Assembly (NCBI GenBank): GCA_010912705.1
Contig: POWB01000019.1
Location: 1-64,000, forward strand
Direction of reading: 5' to 3'
Origin: Halochromatium sp.
Lineage (GTDB): Bacteria > Pseudomonadota > Gammaproteobacteria > Chromatiales > Chromatiaceae
DNA: 64,000 nucleotides
Shown here in pieces: positions 1-7,929 of the stretch. The number at the start of each line of letters is the position of its first letter. Positions within the stretch are counted from its first letter, which is position 1. The translations under genes and the position numbers were made by a program. Below the pieces are notes generated by a model that searched no databases, had not been told where the DNA came from, and was given only the letters and a program-made list of their open reading frames with translations.

Positions 1-83
1 CGTGTCCCGCAGAAATTGCTGGCGGAGTCATTCGCTCGATTAATCGGCGGACGGCTGCCGCAGCGTTCATCCTTGCAGAGGGT

Positions 84-449
84 TTAGCAACTGGCACGCA
101 TGATTGCCGGAAGTACACACTCATCGCGCAGCTTCACCTGGCCGTACTCCGAGCCCAAATGATCGCGCAGGATCTCATCGTGATTGCCCGGCACATAGAT
201 CACCTCAGTGCCGTCGTGCGCCTTATCGAGGATCTCCCGCACCACGTTATTGTGCGCTTGCGGCCAGAATAGACCGTTTTTCATCGCCCAAACATCGATG
301 ATGTCGCCGACCAGATAGAGCTGCTTACACTCGGTTGCTTGCAGAAAATCGAGTAGAAATTCGGCTTGGCAGCCGCGAAACCCGAGATGGACATCCGAGA
401 TCCAGATGCTCCGGTACTTCAACGGCCGTAGATGCGTCACCTGGCTCAT
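84..449 (-). pseudogene. Truncated UDP-2,3-diacylglucosamine diphosphatase-like metallophosphoesterase (COG2908)
   Basis: The 121-residue product carries the N-terminal half of a calcineurin-like metallophosphoesterase of the LpxH-like COG2908 group. ISDVHLG (Asp and His metal ligands) lies near residues 17-23, a VGDIID block near 47-52 and PGNHDE near 87-92. Complete relatives are roughly twice as long and carry further histidine ligands in the second half. Here similarity stops after RDECV (about residue 112), followed by nine unrelated residues and a stop. The missing half is not found in another frame in bases 1-83, so the gene looks cut by a deletion or insertion whose junction lies near base 110-120. 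The start ATG at 449 faces away from argG. It is probably non-functional unless the fragment has been co-opted. Confidence 0.7.
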
Positions 450-798
450 AATGCTCAGGTCCCTGTAAATTTAAGTGCTCCACATGGTCTCGCGCCTTTG
501 TTGCAAAAGGATGCACAAGCGATGAAGATCTGGTGAAAATGCCGCGCTCGCCGTCGAGCCGCCAAGATCCCCTGCCGCCCTCAACAACCCACCTTGCATG
601 CGTATACTGGCGCCCTGAGCAACGATCCACCCGACATCCCGATACGCGCCGATCGCCAGCGCTCAGATCGGGCAGTCGTGGTTGGGCAACGTCAAAGAAA
701 TGGTCCATCAACTACTTCCCGATTTGAGCAGCACTTTAAGGCGATCACCGGGAATTAGAAAATGGACGGCTACTCAGCTTGAGACTAGGAGTATTTCC
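450..798. other. Divergent intergenic region upstream of argG
   Basis: This 349-base stretch separates the leftward phosphoesterase fragment from argG. It holds no convincing gene; short overlapping ORFs on both strands show no family resemblance. TATACT at 603-608 could be a -10 element for argG, but no good -35 box lies at the right distance. The right half is occupied by a 72-bp repeat-like segment (704-775) that has a relative near 43.7 kb. A ribosome binding site (AGGAG) sits at 787-791 just before the argG ATG. Confidence 0.5.
704..775 (+). repeat. Dispersed ~72-bp repeat, copy 1
   Basis: Reading both copies by eye, this segment aligns end to end with 43696-43768. Both begin TCCATCAAC, share CTTCC.GATT.GAGC..CACT in the middle, and end in TAGAAAATGGACGGC.ACTCA. 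Identity looks about 70-75 percent with almost no gaps. The ends are short inverted repeats (TCCAT at the left, ATGGA at the right), as expected of a small non-coding mobile or structured element. It lies directly upstream of the argG ribosome binding site, so it would be transcribed as part of the argG leader. Confidence 0.5.
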
Positions 799-2022
799 AT
801 GGCATCTGATTCCGTGAACAAGGTCGTCCTCGCCTACTCCGGCGGGCTCGATACGTCGGTGATCCTGACCTGGCTGCAGGAGGAATACGGCTGCGAGGTG
901 GTCACCTTCACCGCCGACATCGGTCAGGGCGAGGAGGTCGAGCCAGCCCGCGCTAAAGCCGAGGCCGCTGGCATCAAAGAGATCTTCATCGAAGACCTGC
1001 GCGAGGAATTCGTGCGCGATTTCGTCTACCCGATGTTCCGCGCCAATGCCATCTACGAGGGCGAGTACCTGCTCGGCACCTCGATCGCCCGACCGCTGAT
1101 CGCCAAGCGCCTAGTCGAGATCGCCGCCGAGACCGGCGCCGATACCATCAGCCACGGCGCCACCGGCAAGGGCAACGATCAGGTCCGCTTCGAGATCAAT
1201 GCACTGGCGCTGAGACCCGACATCAAGATCATCGCCCCCTGGCGCGAATGGGATCTGCTCTCACGCGAGAAGCTGATGGCCTATGCTGCCGAGCACGGCG
1301 TCCCGGTCGAGCAGAAGCGCGACGGCACCAAATCGCCCTACTCGATGGACGCCAACCTGCTGCACATCTCCTACGAAGGCTATGACCTGGAAGACCCCTG
1401 GGTCGAGCCGGGCTCGGGCATGTGGCGCTGGACGCGCGACCCTGTCGATGCACCCAACACTCCACAAGAGATCGAGCTGACCTATCGCGCCGGCGACATC
1501 ACCGCCATCGATGGCAAGCCGATGTCTCCCGCTGAGATCCTCGCCGAACTCAATCGCATTGGCGGCGAGCACGGCATCGGCCGCGCCGACATCGTCGAAA
1601 ACCGCTACGTCGGCATGAAATCCCGCGGCTGCTACGAGACCCCCGGCGGCACCATCATGCTCAAGGCGCATCGGGCCATGGAATCTTTGACGCTCGACCG
1701 CGAGGCCGCGCACCTGAAAGACGAGTTGATGCCGCGCTATGCCACGCTGATCTACAACGGCTACTGGTTCAGCCCGGAGCGGATGATGCTGCAGGCCGCG
1801 ATCGATGAGAGCCAGCGCGTGGTCAATGGCCAGGTCCGGCTCAAGCTCTACAAGGGGAATGTGCTGGTGGTTGGACGCCAGTCAGAGACTGACAGCCTGT
1901 TCGATGAGTCGATCGCGACCTTCGAGGATGACGCCGGTGCCTACGATCAGAGCGACGCCACCGGCTTCATCAAGCTCAATGCGCTGCGTTTGCGCGTTGC
2001 CGGGCGTCGTCGCAGACGCTGA
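799..2022 (+). CDS. argG: Argininosuccinate synthase
   Basis: This cytoplasmic enzyme condenses citrulline and aspartate, with ATP going to AMP and PPi, in arginine synthesis. The 407-residue product matches the usual length of about 400. The N-terminal pyrophosphatase-type P-loop AYSGGLDTS is at residues 12-20. [15 protein letters not shown] (citrulline/ATP site) and the [11 protein letters not shown] segment follow in the expected order. The reading frame is open upstream to 682, but the start at 799 gives the canonical N-terminus and has AGGAG eight bases upstream. A perfect hairpin lies just past the stop and the next gene is convergent, so argG is probably transcribed alone. No feature suggests damage; the C-terminus ends in a run of arginines that is longer than I would expect. 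Confidence 0.97.
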   Translation: MASDSVNKVVLAYSGGLDTSVILTWLQEEYGCEVVTFTADIGQGEEVEPARAKAEAAGIKEIFIEDLREEFVRDFVYPMFRANAIYEGEYLLGTSIARPLIAKRLVEIAAETGADTISHGATGKGNDQVRFEINALALRPDIKIIAPWREWDLLSREKLMAYAAEHGVPVEQKRDGTKSPYSMDANLLHISYEGYDLEDPWVEPGSGMWRWTRDPVDAPNTPQEIELTYRAGDITAIDGKPMSPAEILAELNRIGGEHGIGRADIVENRYVGMKSRGCYETPGGTIMLKAHRAMESLTLDREAAHLKDELMPRYATLIYNGYWFSPERMMLQAAIDESQRVVNGQVRLKLYKGNVLVVGRQSETDSLFDESIATFEDDAGAYDQSDATGFIKLNALRLRVAGRRRRR

Positions 2023-2080
2023 GCCGTTGCACTCTCAACAAGTGCAGGTATGAGGGTGTGTAGCAGTAGAAGCCCTCGAG

Positions 2081-2107
2081 CCTGAAGCTGGCGTCTGCAG
2101 CTTCAGG
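2081..2107. terminator. Hairpin between convergent argG and DUF971 gene
   Basis: CCTGAAGCTG (2081-2090) pairs perfectly with CAGCTTCAGG (2098-2107) across a seven-base loop. It lies 58 bases after the argG stop and 21 bases before the stop of the convergent DUF971 gene. Neither strand has a clear T-tract after the stem, so it may be a bidirectional pause or an RNA 3'-end stabiliser rather than a classical intrinsic terminator. Confidence 0.45.
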
Positions 2108-2128
2108 GGGAGGGGGCGGCAGGGCGCA

Positions 2129-2563
2129 TCAAGCGCCCGCATTGGCACCTGGAAGCTCAGAGGGTGCCTCACCGCGGTCGCGCAACACCTCGAACGGGTC
2201 CGGCGCCGTGCGCTTGCGGCCAACATCCTTGAGTCGGCTGAGATAGTCCAACCATAACGGCTGCCAGCCGCGGCCGAGCTTATACAGGTACTGCCAGTCG
2301 TAAAGGCCAGAGCGGTGGCCGTCGTCGAAGACGATCTTCACCGCGTAGCTGCCGATCTGCTGCAGATCGGTGATATTAACCTCCTCTTTACCCACCTGCA
2401 GCTTCGCTTGGTCGGGCGTATGGCCTCGCACCTCGGCGGAGGGGGAATAGACACGCAGGTATTCGCAAGGCAACTGAAAGCGCACGCCATCATCGTAGGC
2501 GATCTCGAGGATGCGGGATTGTTGATGCAGGTTAATCTCGGTCGGCAGCGGATGCTGTTCCAT
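2129..2563 (-). CDS. DUF971 family protein (gamma-butyrobetaine hydroxylase N-terminal-like)
   Basis: The 144-residue protein matches the small DUF971 / GBBH-like N-terminal domain. It has LEIAYDDG near residues 19-26, LPCEYLRVYSPSAEVRGH near 31-48, and the closing IVFDDGHRSGLYDW block near 77-90. In eukaryotic gamma-butyrobetaine hydroxylases this fold binds zinc; the free-standing bacterial version has no settled function. The last 35 residues are a variable tail. It lies 66 bases downstream of hemH on the same strand, so the two may be co-transcribed. No catalytic role should be assumed. Confidence 0.88.
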   Translation of the reverse strand: MEQHPLPTEINLHQQSRILEIAYDDGVRFQLPCEYLRVYSPSAEVRGHTPDQAKLQVGKEEVNITDLQQIGSYAVKIVFDDGHRSGLYDWQYLYKLGRGWQPLWLDYLSRLKDVGRKRTAPDPFEVLRDRGEAPSELPGANAGA

Positions 2564-2629
2564 CGGTTGGCAACTCCGTCACGGTGTTCGTCGTTCGTCT
2601 GCCGACTCAGGTGCGGACGCCAACCAGGT

Positions 2630-3691
2630 TTACAATGCAACGGCCTCGGCCTGAGCAAGCCGTTCAACCTCCGGCCAACCGCCGCAATGGCGCTCGATCA
2701 GCCCTGCCAGCATCTCAAGATGCTTGGGATCATCATTTAGACAGGGGATATAATGATAGTCCTTGCCGCCAGCGTCGATGTAATAGCTGCGGTTCTCGAC
2801 GTTGATCTCCTCTAGGGTCTCGAGACAATCGGCTGAGAAACCAGGCGCGATCACATGCACGCTTTCCACGCCATCTGCACCCCACAACTTCAGCGTCTCG
2901 TCAGTATAAGGCTGCAGCCACTCATCGCGGCCGACCCGCGACTGGAACGAGACCATCCAACGATCCTCTTCCAGCGCTAGATGCTCAGCGACAAGGCGTG
3001 CCGTCTTATGACAATGGCAATGATAGGGATCACCTGCCATAAAGTAGCGCTTGGGGATGCCGTGGAACGAGAACAACAATCGCTCCGGCTCGCCTTTCTC
3101 AGCTCTAGCAGCCAGGATGCTGTCACAGAGGGCATCGATGTAACCCGGCTCGTCATGATAATGGTTGATAAAACGCAGCTCGGGCAGCCAACGCCAGGTG
3201 GTCAGCTCGTTGGTGACCGCATCGAAGGTCGAGGCCGTGGTGGTGGCCGAGTATTGCGGATAGAGCGGCAGCACCAGCAACCGGCGAACATTCAAGCTCT
3301 TCAGCCGATTGAGGGCTTCAGGGACTGATGGCTTGCCATAGCGCATGCCAAGCTCGACATGCACTCGCTTCCCCAGGCGCTCGCTGAGGAGCGGCTGCAG
3401 CCCAGCGGCTTGCCGACGTGCGACATCAAGCAGCGGTGAGCCCTTATCGGTCCAGACCGCCTGATAGGCCTTAGCCGAGCGGCTTGGCCGCACGCGTAGA
3501 ATGACCCCGTGCAGGATCAGCCACCAGATCGGCCGCGGTATCTCGACCACACGCGGATCTTTGAGAAATTCAGCCAAATAGCGACGAACAGCCGTCGGCG
3601 TCGGCGCCTCTGGCGTGCCAAGGTTCAACATCAGCACGCCCAGGTGCTCTGACATGTCGTGCTCAAAGCCAACGACGCTCTTATATTTCAT
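2630..3691 (-). CDS. hemH: Ferrochelatase (protoheme ferro-lyase)
   Basis: Ferrochelatase inserts Fe(II) into protoporphyrin IX at the last step of protoheme synthesis, at the cytoplasmic face of the inner membrane. The 353-residue product has the family hallmarks in order: GVLMLNLGTPEAPT near residue 18, LPLYPQYSATTTAST around 141-155, the active-site histidine in FSFHGIPKRY, and the late glutamate-containing PGFSADCLETLEEI. The start at 3691 is preferred because the leading residues up to HD before the GVLxxNLGTP motif resemble other gammaproteobacterial HemH; an internal ATG at 3655 is possible. The CHCHKTA segment is cysteine-rich, but there is no clear sign of a bound cluster. It lies upstream of the DUF971 gene. 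Confidence 0.96.
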   Translation of the reverse strand: MKYKSVVGFEHDMSEHLGVLMLNLGTPEAPTPTAVRRYLAEFLKDPRVVEIPRPIWWLILHGVILRVRPSRSAKAYQAVWTDKGSPLLDVARRQAAGLQPLLSERLGKRVHVELGMRYGKPSVPEALNRLKSLNVRRLLVLPLYPQYSATTTASTFDAVTNELTTWRWLPELRFINHYHDEPGYIDALCDSILAARAEKGEPERLLFSFHGIPKRYFMAGDPYHCHCHKTARLVAEHLALEEDRWMVSFQSRVGRDEWLQPYTDETLKLWGADGVESVHVIAPGFSADCLETLEEINVENRSYYIDAGGKDYHYIPCLNDDPKHLEMLAGLIERHCGGWPEVERLAQAEAVAL

Positions 3692-3838
3692 CGGAGTCCT
3701 ATGGGTTGCCCGGTTTTCCTGCTCGCCTTCACCAGCATCACAGATTGGCGCGCACCAAGCAGGGTTTCAACCGAATTGCGCAATTATTGTCAAGCTGCAC
3801 AGCGGATGCTCGAGAGACCATGAGTGCCTGCCTAGGGC

Positions 3839-4390
3839 TCAGGTCTCGCTCGAGCCCTTGAGTTGACGAAAGATCGCCCGAAATCGCAGCGGATCATCCT
3901 GCCCAAAGACCGGGTCCTGAACATCGGGTGCCGCCGCTAGCAATTCGGCCCAGGCGTCTTCTGATAAGCAGGCCTCGGCGAGCGGAAACGCCTGCTCGTC
4001 CTCCAGCCGCATGTGCTCACGCAGCTGCGCAATCAGTTCGCGCCCCCGACGCTCGACCTCATCTCGACGCAGCACCTCCTCATGGACAATGCCCTCCAGC
4101 GACTCTTTGAAACGCCGGTTGATCTGCGCCAGACTCTGATGCTGCTGCATCAATTGCTGCAAGATCGTATGCCCCGGCCCTGCCTGCGCCAACAGACGCT
4201 CAAAGACCAGGTCTTCACTCGGATGATGGACCTGATCCGCATAGTCGATCAGGTACTCCATCAGCTCACACATCAGCTCGTAATCCGGCTCGAGCCCATC
4301 GCGGAACTGATCGAGCAATCCTTCGAGCAGGCGAAGCATCTGCTTGAGCCGGCGGTGATCGCGCACGAGACGCTGCAGTAGATCGTTCAT
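3839..4390 (-). CDS. Hemerythrin-like (HHE) domain protein
   Basis: A 183-residue, mostly helical protein of the hemerythrin HHE cation-binding family. Candidate iron ligands are His11 (RDHRRL), HHPSEDLVFE with its His and Glu near 56-65, QHQSL near 84, and HMRLEDEQAFP near 126-136. Such proteins carry a non-heme di-iron site and have been linked to oxygen, NO or redox stress handling. Which applies here cannot be told from sequence. It lies between hemH and the potassium-channel unit on the same strand, with gaps of 147 and 87 bases, so it may have its own promoter. Confidence 0.85.
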   Translation of the reverse strand: MNDLLQRLVRDHRRLKQMLRLLEGLLDQFRDGLEPDYELMCELMEYLIDYADQVHHPSEDLVFERLLAQAGPGHTILQQLMQQHQSLAQINRRFKESLEGIVHEEVLRRDEVERRGRELIAQLREHMRLEDEQAFPLAEACLSEDAWAELLAAAPDVQDPVFGQDDPLRFRAIFRQLKGSSET

Positions 4391-4477
4391 TCAGGCCACC
4401 CCTTTGCGATGGTTGCGATGCCAAGTCTGGTGCCGCCTAGCCTAGCGACAAGCGCTCCCGACCGACAAGGCAGCGCT

Positions 4478-6247
4478 TCATCGGCGCACCCTAGACGCTG
4501 ATCGGCGCTGCTGCATTGCTGCGTCTGGCGACCTGAGCCGCCTCAGCCAGCGCCAAACGCTGCCCCGCGGTAGGTGCTCGCCGGTGACAATGTAAGTGAG
4601 CACATCCGGATTGTTGAGCGTCCACTGCATCCAATCCCGCGCCCCTGGTCGACCGCAGAGCAGCAGTTGATCGCCCAGGCCCAAGCGCTCTTCAAGCGCG
4701 GGCAGCGCCCGATGACGGGCACCACGTCGGTGCATCAGGATGACCGCAGCCAAGGGCTCATCCCGATTGCGCGGATCGCGCAAGAGGTCGCCTAAGGTCG
4801 GCTCATGGCCTTGGCGGCGCAGATCGCGCGCCGCCAAGTCAAAGGTTTCGCCAACCCTGAGCTCCCAGAGGATCGGCGGCCGTACATCGACCAGCGCGAT
4901 GATGCGACTAAGCAGCTCGCAAGACCAGCTATCAGGCTCCTTATCGGCCTGATACACGAACTCCGAGAGCAGCGGCGCACTGAGTAGGGTGCGGATGCGC
5001 TGCGCTACGATCAGGCTCGGATGCATCAGGATATCGGCAGCAACCGCCTTAAACAGCTCCTCATTCATGAGCTGATTCTCCCGCACCACCGTGAACAGGT
5101 CGGGGTTGAGCTGTTTGGCGGTCATGATGATCGACAGATTATTGGCATCGTTGTCGGTACCGGCAACGAGACCGACCGCACGATGGATATCGGCCTGCTC
5201 CAGCGTCACCGCCTCGGTGCCCCTGCCTTTGATGAGCGGTCCCGGCGGCAAGCCGGTGCGCTCCGGCTCCATCTCGACCACGATCAGCTCCACCGCTTGC
5301 TCGGCCAGCTTGGCGCAGAGCGCCTTGCCGAAACGCCCATAGCCGCAGATGATCCAGAGGCCCTCGGCCGGCGGGTAGACCGGCTCCGGCATCATCGCAC
5401 TGTGCAACTGACCAAGCCAGTCTTGCAGCGAAGTCAGGCAGGGCGAATCGATCGCGGTGCTGAGATAGCGAGCGAAGATATCGAAGGGGTCATAGATATG
5501 ATCGGTGCCAAAAGAGGCCATGTTGGCCTCGACATCGTGCGAATCTGCGCGACAGATCACCTTTGCATCGGGATGCATCAGCTTGGCCGCGAGCGCCACC
5601 TTTAGGTTCACCTCATTGGATGAGGTCAGCGCCAACACGCCAGCACAATAGGGGCTGCGCAGCCCTGCTAAGAGCAGGGAATCAGGGCGTCGAACATCGG
5701 CACGCAGCGCCGGTACAAACTCGTGCAAGGACTCCAGCTTGAGCAGGTCGATCCGCTCCGGGTTATTGTCGAGCACCACTGCGCGTTGCCCGCGATCGGT
5801 CAGCGCCCGCACCAGCCCACTGCCGGTCTGGCCATAGCCACAGACGAGATAAAAATCCTCTTTGATGCGCTGGACATGCCCAGCGAAGCGATGCTCCTCC
5901 ATGGTGCGACGCAATGCCTTATCCTGCAGCAGCGCGATCATCGAGCCCACCGAATACAGCCAACCGGTCACGGTGGCATAGATGCAGAGGGTCACCCAGA
6001 TCCGCTGGGCATCACTGAACTCCTGTGGCAGCTCGCCAAAGCCGATGGTCGTCGACATGTAGCTGACGAAGTAGAACGCATGAAAGATGCTCAGATGCCA
6101 GGCACTGCCATCCGGATTGCGCCCTGGGATCAGCACCAGACCAACAATCGCGATCGAATAGAGCACAATCAGCGTCAGCAAGGGCGCGCGCATGCGCCGC
6201 AAGACGAGAAAGATCACGCTGTCCACGGGATAGCCGAATTGCGCCAA
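4478..6247 (-). CDS. Potassium channel protein with two RCK (TrkA-N) domains
   Basis: The 589-residue protein starts with a short channel module: a membrane segment near 20-40, a pore loop with filter-like TTIGFGE at 66-72, and a second membrane segment near 85-108. Two Rossmann-type RCK domains follow, with glycine-rich CGYGQTGSG at 136-144 and CGYGRFGKA about 160 residues later. This is the layout of ligand-gated bacterial K+ channels, in which cytoplasmic RCK domains bind nucleotides or ions and open the pore. The filter reads TIGFGE, a YG-to-FG variant also seen in other channels. The gene starts 16 bases after the DUF6394 gene, so the pair is probably one transcript. A basic tail follows the second RCK domain. 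Confidence 0.9.
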   Translation of the reverse strand: MAQFGYPVDSVIFLVLRRMRAPLLTLIVLYSIAIVGLVLIPGRNPDGSAWHLSIFHAFYFVSYMSTTIGFGELPQEFSDAQRIWVTLCIYATVTGWLYSVGSMIALLQDKALRRTMEEHRFAGHVQRIKEDFYLVCGYGQTGSGLVRALTDRGQRAVVLDNNPERIDLLKLESLHEFVPALRADVRRPDSLLLAGLRSPYCAGVLALTSSNEVNLKVALAAKLMHPDAKVICRADSHDVEANMASFGTDHIYDPFDIFARYLSTAIDSPCLTSLQDWLGQLHSAMMPEPVYPPAEGLWIICGYGRFGKALCAKLAEQAVELIVVEMEPERTGLPPGPLIKGRGTEAVTLEQADIHRAVGLVAGTDNDANNLSIIMTAKQLNPDLFTVVRENQLMNEELFKAVAADILMHPSLIVAQRIRTLLSAPLLSEFVYQADKEPDSWSCELLSRIIALVDVRPPILWELRVGETFDLAARDLRRQGHEPTLGDLLRDPRNRDEPLAAVILMHRRGARHRALPALEERLGLGDQLLLCGRPGARDWMQWTLNNPDVLTYIVTGEHLPRGSVWRWLRRLRSPDAAMQQRRSASRVRR

Positions 6248-6263
6248 GACGGCAGCCTCGCCA

Positions 6264-6647
6264 TCAACGCCGTAGCATGGTCGTCTCGATGATGAGCAAG
6301 ATCACCGAGACGACATTGGCCACCATGGCACCAGCGGCGAGTGAGACGACACTGGAGAGATCAGCTCCGGTAAAGCCCTCGGCCGAGGCATGGGCGGCCA
6401 CCGTCCAGAGCACCGCACCCGCGACCAGCTGCAGCATCGCCACTAGACTCGTCGCCAACAGCACCGCGCCCATCTGGGAGCGGTCGCCGAGCTTGAGCAC
6501 GGTCGCGATCAGATTCACCACTAGCACCACCGCATATTCCCAAGGGTGATGATGGGCTAAATTGTCGATCTCACCGTAGACAAAGCCAAAGTTCAAGGTG
6601 AGCGCAAGCAGGATGAAGAATCCAAAGACCACCTTTTCAGGGTTCAT
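6264..6647 (-). CDS. DUF6394 small membrane protein
   Basis: A 127-residue integral membrane protein with four predicted hydrophobic segments: about 5-27, 38-55, 62-85 and 100-125. GEIDNLAHHHPWEY lies in the first loop and VLKLGDRSQ in the second. It matches what I know as the DUF6394 family, which has no assigned function. Its tight coupling to the downstream RCK-gated channel (16 bases) suggests an accessory or partner role in ion transport, but that is inference from context only. Confidence 0.75.
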   Translation of the reverse strand: MNPEKVVFGFFILLALTLNFGFVYGEIDNLAHHHPWEYAVVLVVNLIATVLKLGDRSQMGAVLLATSLVAMLQLVAGAVLWTVAAHASAEGFTGADLSSVVSLAAGAMVANVVSVILLIIETTMLRR

Positions 6648-6928
6648 CGCAGGAATCCTTGGTTGATGCTAAAGAACCGTTCAACACCCCGAACAGGCCG
6701 TTGGCCCGATTGTTGGAACCGCTGCGCTGATTCCACCCTAGCTGTACAGGTATTTGTTGCATCGTTAGGAAGAGGGTTGACGCGAGCCGGGTTGAAACGA
6801 ACAGTCGTGACGAGGCGATGTTAGGCCATCGCCTTAGCAGGCGTATCCTATACCCTTTAGATGGTCCATCAGGCTCCTTCTGATCAAGATCGAGCGCCTT
6901 GCCATCCACGAATAGACGTCATCCTGCC

Positions 6929-7834
6929 ATGAGTCAACAGTCCAACCTCTTGCCCTTGCCCGAGGCCTTGCCCTTGCCCGAGGCCGTCGATGCGACGCGC
7001 TCGCAGCTCCACACCACCCAGGCCGGGCGCATCGCCTACTACCACGACCAGCGCGGTGAGGGCCGGCCTTTGGTCCTGGTGCACAGCATCAATGCCGCAC
7101 CCAGCACCTACGAGGTCAAGCCGCTATTCGAGCAGTACGCCGGCAGCCGACCGATCTACAGCATCGAGTTGCCCGGGTTCGGCCATTCCGAGCGCGGCGA
7201 TCGTGCCTACAGCCCTGAACTCTATGCCAATGCGATCCGGGTCTTGCTAGAAGAGGTGGTGCAAGCCCCGGCCGACCTGCTCGCGCTCTCGTTGAGCGCC
7301 GAATTCGCCGCCCGCGCCGCACTCGGCTCACCGGCCAGTGTGGCCTCACTGGTGCTGATCTCGCCAACCGGCTTCTCGCGCCGCCCCCTGCCCCCGCTCA
7401 CCCTTGGTCGTGGTCTGCATGGCCTGCTCGGGGCTCGGCTCTGGAGCCAAGGCATCTATGACCTCGTCGCCTCTAAGCGCAGCATCCGCTACTACCTTGG
7501 CAAGTCATTCCGCGGCCAGCCACCACAGGCGTTCTTAGACTACGCCTATGCCACCTCCCACCAGCCGGGCGCTCGCTATGCGCCACTGATCTTCCTCTCG
7601 ACCCAGCTGTTCACGCGCAACGCCGTCGACAAGCTCTACGCCCGCCTGACCCAGCTACCGGTGTTAGCGATCGCTGACCGCGACCCCTATGTCACCTTTG
7701 AAGAACTCGACGACCTGATCTCGCGTCAGCCCAACTGGCGGCATGAAACACTGGCCCCGCATCTGGGGCTGCCGCAGTGGGAGCAGCCGGAGGCGCTGTT
7801 CGCGGCCTTGGATCGGTTTTGGGATACGGTCTGA
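6929..7834 (+). CDS. Alpha/beta hydrolase fold protein
   Basis: The 301-residue protein has the alpha/beta hydrolase plan: VLVHSINAAPSTYEVKPLF as the oxyanion region near residue 50, ELPGFGHSERG near 79, a LSLSAEFAAR nucleophile-elbow region near 120, the acid in LAIADRDPYV, and a late histidine in APHLGLPQWEQP. The elbow is not the canonical GxSxG, so serine assignment is uncertain. No substrate can be predicted. The ATG at 6929 is preferred over an in-frame TTG at 6899. Residues 8-19 are encoded by two perfect 18-bp tandem copies (6950-6985) giving LPLPEA twice. It is divergent from the DUF6394/channel pair. Confidence 0.85.
   Translation: MSQQSNLLPLPEALPLPEAVDATRSQLHTTQAGRIAYYHDQRGEGRPLVLVHSINAAPSTYEVKPLFEQYAGSRPIYSIELPGFGHSERGDRAYSPELYANAIRVLLEEVVQAPADLLALSLSAEFAARAALGSPASVASLVLISPTGFSRRPLPPLTLGRGLHGLLGARLWSQGIYDLVASKRSIRYYLGKSFRGQPPQAFLDYAYATSHQPGARYAPLIFLSTQLFTRNAVDKLYARLTQLPVLAIADRDPYVTFEELDDLISRQPNWRHETLAPHLGLPQWEQPEALFAALDRFWDTV
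6950..6985 (+). repeat. Two perfect 18-bp tandem repeats inside the hydrolase gene
   Basis: TTGCCCTTGCCCGAGGCC occurs twice back to back at 6950-6967 and 6968-6985, encoding LPLPEA-LPLPEA near the N-terminus. Each unit itself contains the shorter repeat TTGCCC twice. The copy number could vary by replication slippage without breaking the frame. Confidence 0.9.
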
Positions 7835-7863
7835 AACGGCGGTTCCACCGGATCGCCAACAAG

Positions 7864-7922
7864 TGTCAAGTCCCGGGGCTTGACATCTAACCCTGTAAAC
7901 CGTACTCCAGGTGGTGTAAACC
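7864..7922 (+). promoter_or_regulatory. Hairpin plus 8-bp direct repeats upstream of the three-gene unit
   Basis: TGTCAAG (7864-7870) is inverted against CTTGACA (7879-7885) around an eight-base CCGGGG-type loop. The right arm contains a perfect -35 hexamer TTGACA (7880-7885), though no good -10 follows at 16-18 bases. Two copies of TGTAAACC start at 7894 and 7915, exactly 21 bp (two helical turns) apart, ending eight bases before the first ATG of the unit. Phased repeats so near a start look like an operator for an unknown regulator; the hairpin may end the upstream hydrolase transcript. Confidence 0.4.
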
Positions 7923-7929
7923 TACCACT

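Noticed and set aside
1229-1713. Long ORFs antisense to argG
   Set aside because: They mirror the codon pattern of the high-GC argG gene, show no family similarity and no start signal; shadow frames.
5021-5605. 194-residue rightward ORF inside the potassium channel gene
   Set aside because: Wholly antisense to a well-supported gene; residue make-up is that of a shadow frame.
6860-6895. Possible third copy of the 72-bp repeat (TCCATCAGGCTCC...)
   Set aside because: Only the first seven or so bases and scattered later bases agree; the right end TAGAAAATGGACGGC is missing.
7880-7908. Sigma-70 promoter with perfect TTGACA before the three-gene unit
   Set aside because: The matching -10 at 16-18 bases (TACTCC) agrees at only two positions; kept only as part of a regulatory region.
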